Shown here in pieces: positions 7,328 through 11,603 of a stretch of DNA of 11,603 nt (position 1 is the first letter of the stretch; each line of letters opens with the position of its first letter). Source of the DNA: Anaerolineae bacterium. Lineage in GTDB: Bacteria > Chloroflexota > Anaerolineae > UBA1429. A program made the translations under genes and the position numbers. Below the pieces are notes generated by a model that searched no databases, had not been told where the DNA came from, and saw only the letters and a program-made list of their open reading frames with translations. The DNA lies in the NCBI GenBank assembly GCA_007118555.1, contig SKRJ01000204.1, positions 1 to 11,603 of the forward strand, written 5' to 3'.

Positions 7328-7621
7328 CTAGTGAGCGCGCAGCCTCTCGGCCAGCATCTCCACAAACTCGGGGTCGGTGGTCTCTTCGGGGATGTCAGCG
7401 GCATCATCAGTGGCGATGACACGCAGGCAGATCTGTCTGGTCTTGCGGCCGCCGATGCCCAAAAAGCCGCCCTTGGTCTCTACACTGTACACAGTAAGGA
7501 CATCGCCCTCGAGCTCGACCTCATAGTTATCACCGGAGAGCTTGGCATTGATCTCGGTGTAGAACTGTCGTAGCGTTCCCTGGCTGGCCCATCTGCGCAA
7601 CTTTGTTAGGTGCTCGTCCAT
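7328..7621 (-). CDS. 97-aa protein of unknown function
   Basis: I do not recognise this family. ATG 7621 has AGGAG (7628-7632) six bases upstream and a good promoter at 7678-7706, so the gene looks real. The protein starts with a charged amphipathic helix (residues ~1-30). A middle section rich in alternating hydrophobic/polar residues (~33-70, NYEVELEGDVLTVYSVE) looks like beta strands, with a glycine turn GGFLGIGGRKTRQ at ~51-63. It ends in an acidic helix (~80-97). There is no signal peptide, membrane segment or cysteine cluster, so it should be a small cytoplasmic protein. It precedes the histidine kinase on the same strand by 127 bases, with an inverted repeat between them; a link to the signalling pair is possible but unproven. 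Confidence 0.7.
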   Translation of the reverse strand: MDEHLTKLRRWASQGTLRQFYTEINAKLSGDNYEVELEGDVLTVYSVETKGGFLGIGGRKTRQICLRVIATDDAADIPEETTDPEFVEMLAERLRAH

Positions 7622-7677
7622 TCATGTCTCCTATCACGGGGCTGGTTTCCTGTAGCGGGGCGCTTGCCCTATCATCC

Positions 7678-7706
7678 ATTATAGGCCTCTGCAGCCGTCG
7701 CGCCAA
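7678..7706 (-). promoter_or_regulatory. Sigma70-type promoter of the 97-aa gene
   Basis: On the minus strand, TTGGCG (7701-7706, 4 of 6 consensus positions) lies 17 bases before a perfect TATAAT (7678-7683). The box is 56 bases upstream of ATG 7621. Confidence 0.65.
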
Positions 7707-7778
7707 CATCGCCGGGCGGGCCCACGGCATGATAAGCGATAACGGTCAGGGCGTGATGCTGCGCCATGGATAGGGACG

Positions 7779-7827
7779 CATAGAAAGAGCCGCCTGGAGC
7801 GCCCGGGCGCTCAAAGCGGCTCTATGC
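7779..7827 (-). terminator. Composite hairpin terminator after the SH3b gene
   Basis: GAGCCGC (7787-7793) pairs with GCGGCTC (7816-7822) around a perfect 16-base palindrome (7797-7812). An outer arm GCATA (7779-7783)/TATGC (7823-7827) can extend the stem with a bulge. On the minus strand it begins 31 bases after the SH3b stop, and the inner stem is followed by TTTCTAT, as expected for an intrinsic terminator. Confidence 0.65.
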
Positions 7828-7858
7828 ATGCACCGGCAATAGGGTGCGGGGCGTTGGG

Positions 7859-8419
7859 CTAGGGGATCGGTTCCAGGAACCGCCGCGCAGCCCAAGCCGT
7901 CTCGCCATCCAGGAAGAGCTGTCGCCACCAGAGTCCGTCGGCAAAGCGCTGCTCGGTCTCGGTGCCCTCCAGGACAGTGCCGTAGGGCACGATGCGCAAC
8001 ACCTGGGTGTGCAAGCCCGGGTGCGCCCGCAGCCGCAGGCCGATCGAGGCGTTGATCTTGTAGCCCTCTCCGTCGAAATGGCCCACCGGCTCCTCAAAGC
8101 CAGGGTAGTTGGCCAGATAGGCCGAGGCAACCCAGCCCTCGAATACACCGGCCTTGCGTTCGACAGTCACGTTGCTCCAACGGATTCCCTGGGCCCAAAT
8201 GGGATCGCCCTTGACGCGCACATCCTCGCCGTTGTAAAGCACGAGGACGATGGGGTCGGTGAGGCTTGGGCCGCTGCGCATACGCAGGCCGAGCCAGGCG
8301 TTTACCACGTGGGTCCACTCGGCAGCCTCGGGCGGGGCCGCCAGGGTCGACGTGGGGAGCGCCATGAACAGGAGTAGCAGAGCGGTGATGAGCAGGATCA
8401 TGAGCGTCTTCTTTGACAT
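7859..8419 (-). CDS. Exported protein with two SH3b (bacterial SH3) domains
   Basis: 186 aa. ATG 8419 is preceded by a full AAGGAGG (8425-8431) at 5 bases. Residues 1-~28 are a Sec signal peptide: SKK, a hydrophobic run of leucines/isoleucines, and a likely cleavage near TLAA. Two similar halves follow: ~36-105 (VNAWLGLRMRSGPS, then EGWVASAYL) and ~118-183 (INASIGLRLRAHPG, then TAWAARRFLEP). Each shows the SH3b pattern of a LxxRxxP/S strand followed by a GWV/AWA closing strand. SH3b domains bind cell-wall or other extracellular ligands, and no catalytic domain is attached. It should act outside the cell, perhaps as a binding or stress-related envelope protein. It has its own -10 box upstream and a strong terminator downstream, so it is probably monocistronic. 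Confidence 0.82.
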   Translation of the reverse strand: MSKKTLMILLITALLLLFMALPTSTLAAPPEAAEWTHVVNAWLGLRMRSGPSLTDPIVLVLYNGEDVRVKGDPIWAQGIRWSNVTVERKAGVFEGWVASAYLANYPGFEEPVGHFDGEGYKINASIGLRLRAHPGLHTQVLRIVPYGTVLEGTETEQRFADGLWWRQLFLDGETAWAARRFLEPIP

Positions 8420-8472
8420 GGGTTCCTCCTTGCCGTGTCAAGATACGGGGCGTCGCATACGGGTGGACCGCA

Positions 8473-8505
8473 GCCGAGCCCGGGTTCTCCACGGGGAAAC
8501 TCGGC
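8473..8505. other. 5' UTR hairpin of the SH3b gene
   Basis: GCCGAG (8473-8478) and CTCGGC (8500-8505) form a 6-bp stem between the -10 box at 8525-8530 and the ribosome site. It may only be leader structure; no riboswitch class is recognised. Confidence 0.3.
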
Positions 8506-8524
8506 GCAATCCGCTCTTGATCCC

Positions 8525-8530
8525 ATTATA
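8525..8530 (-). promoter_or_regulatory. -10 box upstream of the SH3b gene
   Basis: A perfect TATAAT on the minus strand, 105 bases before ATG 8419. The expected -35 position holds only a poor match, and CTGACC is too close (13 bases). A weaker call than the other two boxes on this strand. The rest of 8531-8670 shows nothing I can assign. Confidence 0.4.
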
Positions 8531-8670
8531 GCGCAACTGGAAAGGTCAGAACAGGATTCGCACCCTATTTTGGCGTGAATTTACACAGCCAGAGAGACAA
8601 GGCCACACACCAATCCATGGTCCTCTATCACGGGCTGACCTATCATGCAGACCACTTGCCAAACAGGGCT

Positions 8671-9117
8671 CTAGCGCGTGTGCACGAGCTCGTATCCGGC
8701 GGATTGCCAGGCCATGAACCCTCCATCGAGCTCGATTACCTCGGTATAGCCCAGCTCGGCCAGGGTACGGGCCGCGGCCACGCTCATGGGCCCGCTGCGA
8801 CAGTAGACGACAAAGGGCTCGTCACGGGCAGGCAGGGCATCCAGGTGGTATGCGATCTCATTGTATGGGATATGGACGTCGGTGCCGGCCAGCTCGCCCT
8901 CGTACGGGATATGGACATTGACCAGGAACAGGTCCTCACTCTCCAGCAACTCGGCCATTTCGTGGGGGGCGATGGCGGCATACCCGTGGGCGTTCCGCTC
9001 CAGGCCCAGGCTGTTGGCGCCATGGCCGCCCGGATGGCCCGGCGCACAGGCCGCCAGGAGGAGGGCCGCGATAAGCAGTATAACACTCGTCAGCCAAGGT
9101 CGATTATTTATAAACAT
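8671..9117 (-). CDS. Rhodanese-domain lipoprotein
   Basis: 148 aa from ATG 9117, which has AGGAGG (9124-9129) six bases upstream. An in-frame GTG at 9153 is excluded because it lies upstream of the -10 box at 9145-9150 that should drive this gene. Residues ~6-23 are hydrophobic and end in the lipobox LAAC with Cys24, so the mature protein should be lipid-anchored outside the membrane. After a Gly/His-rich spacer (~25-45), residues ~46-146 form a single rhodanese domain: a VNVHIPYEGELAGTD entry strand, active-site Cys106 in the loop CRSGPMS, and the closing LDGGFMAW. The catalytic cysteine is intact, so sulfur transfer (sulfane sulfur to an acceptor such as thiol or cyanide) is plausible; the physiological donor is unknown. 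It is divergent from the kinase/enolase-like operon across a 151-base region containing both promoters. Confidence 0.88.
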   Translation of the reverse strand: MFINNRPWLTSVILLIAALLLAACAPGHPGGHGANSLGLERNAHGYAAIAPHEMAELLESEDLFLVNVHIPYEGELAGTDVHIPYNEIAYHLDALPARDEPFVVYCRSGPMSVAAARTLAELGYTEVIELDGGFMAWQSAGYELVHTR

Positions 9118-9144
9118 GATAAACCTCCTGTTGAATATGCCCGC

Positions 9145-9150
9145 ATTATA
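9145..9150 (-). promoter_or_regulatory. -10 box of the rhodanese lipoprotein gene
   Basis: A perfect TATAAT on the minus strand, 27 bases before ATG 9117, giving a leader of about 20 bases. A partial -35, GGTACA, lies 16 bases upstream (3 of 6 matches). Confidence 0.5.
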
Positions 9151-9192
9151 CACCCGAATGCGTGTTTGTACCAGGGCTCTTTGCGGTGGCTT

Positions 9193-9221
9193 TTGACCCA
9201 GGCTCCGTTTCGGGCTATGCT
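9193..9221 (+). promoter_or_regulatory. Sigma70-type promoter of the glycerate kinase-like/enolase-like operon
   Basis: TTGACC (9193-9198, 5 of 6 consensus) and TATGCT (9216-9221, 4 of 6) are separated by exactly 17 bases, 47 bases before the GTG start at 9269. It faces away from the rhodanese promoter, so this is a divergent promoter region. Confidence 0.6.
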
Positions 9222-9256
9222 TGCGCGTGTGCGCCGGGGCACACGCTAGTCATGGC

Positions 9257-9263
9257 AAGGAGG
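9257..9263 (+). promoter_or_regulatory. Ribosome site that fixes a GTG start
   Basis: AAGGAGG lies 5 bases before GTG 9269. The in-frame TTG at 9221 overlaps the -10 box and cannot be the start. Confidence 0.8.
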
Positions 9264-9268
9264 AGGGC

Positions 9269-10723
9269 GTGGCGCAGAGGATTCTTAACGGTGATGTGCT
9301 GACCTCGCATGGCAATGTGGCTGGGCGCAGAGCGATGGTCCGTATCCTGGAGGCGGGGCTGCAAGCGGCCGACCCGTACAACAACGCTCGCGACCTGTTG
9401 CAGGTGGACGGACGACGGCTGATTCTGGATCGCCCCGATTTCGAGCCCCGTGACGCCCCTGTGGGCGGGCCGATGGCCATCGATCTCGACGAGGTGGATC
9501 GCATCTTTGTGGTGGGGGCGGGCAAGGGCATCCAGCGCCTGGCCAAGGCCGTCGAGGACGCTCTGGGCGACCGGCTCACCGGCGGCGTTGTGATCGACAA
9601 GCACGATCTGCCCCTGGAGCTCTCGCGCATTCGTGTGGTCTATGGCGCCCATCCGCTGCCCGACGAGGGCTGCCTTGACGGCTCCCGCCAGATCCTCGAG
9701 ATCGCCCACACGTTGACCCCCCGCGACCTCGTGTTTACCGTCACGGGCAACGGCATCTCCTCGCTGATGACGCTGCCGGCCCCCGGCATTACGCTGGAGG
9801 ATCTGCGGCGCGTGACCCACATGATGCAGATCGAGCGCGGCGTGCCCACCGGCGAGCTGAACCCGGTGCGTAACCATCTCGACCGCATGAAGGGTGGCCA
9901 GATCACCCGTGCGCTGCGTCCGGCGCAGGTGATTCACCTGCTGGCCTGGGACTGTCGCGACTATGACTGGCTCGTGGACACCAACGTGTGGCTGCACACC
10001 CTGCCCGATCGCTCGACCTTTGCCGATGCGGTGGATATGCTGCACAAGTGGGACGCGTGGGACGAGGCGCCCGAATCGGTGCGCAGGCACCTGTCCGAGG
10101 CGCGGCCCGAATACGAGACGCTCAAGCGCGCCGAGTTCGACGAGGGTCGACAGCGCATCTTTGGCGTGATGCCCGAGCGCATCGGGATGTTGCCCACCGC
10201 CGAGGCCAAGGCGAGGGAGCTGGGGTTTGTACCGTACAACCTGTTCGCCGGCATCCATGTGGAGGCCAGCCAATACGCCATGGTCAACACCGGCATCGCC
10301 AACAACGTCGAGGCTACGGGCAGGCCCTTTGCGGCGCCCTGTGCCCTGGTCAACGGCGGCGAGATGGTGGTGCGGGTAGGCAAGGAGCGGGGCATTGGCG
10401 GTCGCAATCAAGAGTTCGCTCTGGCGGCGGCCACCCATATCGCCGGCAGCGCCCATATCATCGTGGGCTCGGTGGATACCGACGGCAACGACGGCCCCGG
10501 GATGCAGTTGGTCGAGGGCTGCGAGGACATGCCCTCGGTGGCCGGCGGCATCGTCGATGGCTACACCATGCAAGAGGCGCGCGAGCGCGGCGTGGACGTG
10601 GCCGAGGCGCTGCGACGCCACAACAGCACGCCGGCCTTGTGCGCGCTGGATAGCGCCGTCATGGCCACCCACAACATCAGCCTCAACGACCTGACCGTTA
10701 CCCTCATTATGGGGCGGAAATAG
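9269..10723 (+). CDS. Glycerate 2-kinase (MOFRL/DUF4147)-like protein with altered active-site motifs
   Basis: 484 aa from GTG 9269. The fold is that of MOFRL-type glycerate kinases, which phosphorylate D-glycerate to 2-phosphoglycerate. Recognisable family elements: DRIFVVGAGKG (~77-87), GAHPLPDEG (~126-134), the NPVRNHLDRMKGG helix (198-210), NGGEMVVRVG (~362-371), GGRNQEFALAAA (377-388), DTDGNDGP (403-410) and a C-terminal MOFRL domain with AGGIVDG and LNDLTV. Two hallmark segments differ. The usual SGGGSA turn is TGNGISS (159-165), and the SDVPGDD...ASGPT segment is replaced by WDCRDYDWLVDTN followed by VWLHTLPDRSTF (~227-251). The scaffold is therefore secure, but substrate or activity may differ. 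It is the first gene of an operon; the enolase-like gene starts 19 bases after its stop. It is cytoplasmic. Confidence 0.82.
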   Translation: MAQRILNGDVLTSHGNVAGRRAMVRILEAGLQAADPYNNARDLLQVDGRRLILDRPDFEPRDAPVGGPMAIDLDEVDRIFVVGAGKGIQRLAKAVEDALGDRLTGGVVIDKHDLPLELSRIRVVYGAHPLPDEGCLDGSRQILEIAHTLTPRDLVFTVTGNGISSLMTLPAPGITLEDLRRVTHMMQIERGVPTGELNPVRNHLDRMKGGQITRALRPAQVIHLLAWDCRDYDWLVDTNVWLHTLPDRSTFADAVDMLHKWDAWDEAPESVRRHLSEARPEYETLKRAEFDEGRQRIFGVMPERIGMLPTAEAKARELGFVPYNLFAGIHVEASQYAMVNTGIANNVEATGRPFAAPCALVNGGEMVVRVGKERGIGGRNQEFALAAATHIAGSAHIIVGSVDTDGNDGPGMQLVEGCEDMPSVAGGIVDGYTMQEARERGVDVAEALRRHNSTPALCALDSAVMATHNISLNDLTVTLIMGRK

Positions 10724-10742
10724 AACGCAGAAAGGAAGCATT

Positions 10743-11603
10743 GTGCAAGACGGAACCCTCATCAAGTCCATCACGGCCCGGCAGATCGATTCGGATCGCG
10801 GGCACCCCGGGGTCGAAGTGACAGTGACGACGCGCAATGGCGCCGTGGGCGTGGCCGTGGCCACCGCCGGCGTCTCTGTGGGCGTCCATGAGGTCCAGTT
10901 CGCCTATGACGGCGGCAGCCGCTACGGCGGCAAGGGCGTGCAGGTCGCCGTGAATCGCGTGGAAGAGACCATTGCGCCGGCCATCATCGGGATGGACGCG
11001 TCGCGTCAGACCGAGGTGGACGATGCCATCATCGCCCTGGACCCCACGCCCAACAAGACCCAGCTCGGCGGTAACGCTACGGCGGCCACCTCGGCGGCGG
11101 TGCTCAAGGCGGGGGCGGCGGCTCTCGGCATTCCCCTGTACCAGCACATTGGCGGCGTCAACGCCGTCACCCTGCCGGTTCCGGGCATCATCTGCCTCGT
11201 GGGCAGCGATCGCTATGGCGGCGGCGGCAGCGAGTCGGGCGGCAAGCCCAGCCACGCCCTCATGTGCTATGGCTATGACAGTTTTTCCGACGCCCACTAT
11301 GCCGCCTGGCAGCTTTCGCGCACCTATGCCGACCTGATGAGCGAGCGGTTCGGCGTCAGCGCCCGCTACGGCCACTATTCCGTGCCGCCCGGCACCGTCT
11401 CTCACGACAAGGAGCTGTGGGACGTGATGGTCGAGGCCATCGAGCGCGACGGCCAGACCGGCCGCATCGGCATCCAGGTGGATGTGGCCGCCGGCACCTA
11501 CTATGAGAAGGACAAGGACCGCTACGTCGGCCTGTTCGATGCCACGGACAAGACCCGCGACGAGCTGATCGAGCTCTATGTGTGGATGGCTGACAACTAT
11601 CCC
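10743..11603 (+). CDS. Enolase-like protein with missing catalytic motifs, 3' end cut by the window
   Basis: 287 residues visible from GTG 10743, with AGGA (10733-10736) six bases upstream; enolases are ~420-430 aa, so about one third is missing. Clear enolase features: AGVSVGVHE (42-50, equivalent to the SGASTG metal loop, Ser45 kept), GGKGVQVAVNRV (62-73), LGGNATAATSAAVLKAGAAA (108-127) with the LGIPLY segment after it, LPVPG (144-148), and VDVAAGTYY (246-254) with Asp247 at the first metal-ligand position. Missing: the NGG.HA...QEFM segment is replaced by a Gly-rich stretch (159-167) and SHALMCYGYDSF, and the GDEGGFAPN segment by GHYSVPPGTVS (210-220). The glutamates that ordinary enolase uses at those places are thus absent. 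It is a divergent enolase paralogue, unlikely to be the housekeeping enzyme. The C-terminal Lys/His catalytic positions and two metal ligands lie outside the window. Confidence 0.85.
   Translation, partial: MQDGTLIKSITARQIDSDRGHPGVEVTVTTRNGAVGVAVATAGVSVGVHEVQFAYDGGSRYGGKGVQVAVNRVEETIAPAIIGMDASRQTEVDDAIIALDPTPNKTQLGGNATAATSAAVLKAGAAALGIPLYQHIGGVNAVTLPVPGIICLVGSDRYGGGGSESGGKPSHALMCYGYDSFSDAHYAAWQLSRTYADLMSERFGVSARYGHYSVPPGTVSHDKELWDVMVEAIERDGQTGRIGIQVDVAAGTYYEKDKDRYVGLFDATDKTRDELIELYVWMADNYP

Noticed and set aside
8531..8670. Possible small gene or RNA in the gap between the rhodanese and SH3b genes
   Set aside because: No open frame with a ribosome site, no tRNA-like or strong RNA structure could be supported.
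9215..10864. 549-codon minus-strand open frame
   Set aside because: Antisense to the glycerate kinase-like gene. Low-complexity His/Ala/Gly/Arg composition and no family features.

Overview
This is GC-rich bacterial DNA from a free-living heterotroph. The best guess is a Chloroflexota (Anaerolineae-like) genome, based on secreted glycosidases with Thr/Pro/Glu linkers, lipoprotein and SH3b exported proteins, a NarL-type two-component pair with a soluble KaiC-like/GAF sensor, and strong AGGAGG-type ribosome sites. This placement is inference: no rRNA or other marker gene is present. No tRNA, CRISPR, insertion sequence or phage gene was seen.

Layout. Bases 1-2643 (+): two tandem paralogous clan GH-A glycosidases. 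The first is cut by the window edge and ends in a Pro/Thr linker plus catalytic barrel; the second is a complete lipoprotein. A 12-bp hairpin at 2676-2702 separates them from a block of minus-strand genes. Read in the direction of transcription, that block is: a rhodanese-domain lipoprotein (9117-8671), a two-SH3b-domain exported protein (8419-7859), a 97-aa orphan protein (7621-7328), a cytoplasmic histidine kinase (7200-5242) overlapping its NarL/FixJ response regulator by 4 nt (5245-4595), and a stand-alone FMN-binding glutamate-synthase-domain protein (4327-2687). The first three minus genes each have a TATAAT box followed by G, so they are probably separate transcription units. Bases 9193-11603 (+): a promoter followed by two closely spaced GTG-start genes, a glycerate 2-kinase (MOFRL/DUF4147)-like protein and an enolase-like protein that runs off the right edge. 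No gap between genes exceeds 270 bases.

Functional reading. The kinase and regulator are clearly a signalling pair. The kinase's N-terminus looks like a KaiC/RecA fold without a Walker A loop, an unusual input module. The most interesting element is the right-hand operon. Glycerate 2-kinase and enolase are consecutive enzymes (glycerate to 2-phosphoglycerate to phosphoenolpyruvate), so the pairing makes sense. However, both proteins have lost signature active-site segments: the enolase-like protein lacks the QEF and GDEGG segments that carry catalytic glutamates, and the kinase-like protein lacks the SGGGSA and SDVPGDD...ASGPT segments. They look like a co-evolved pair acting on a different substrate, or a non-catalytic pair, and are the best candidate here for an undescribed system.
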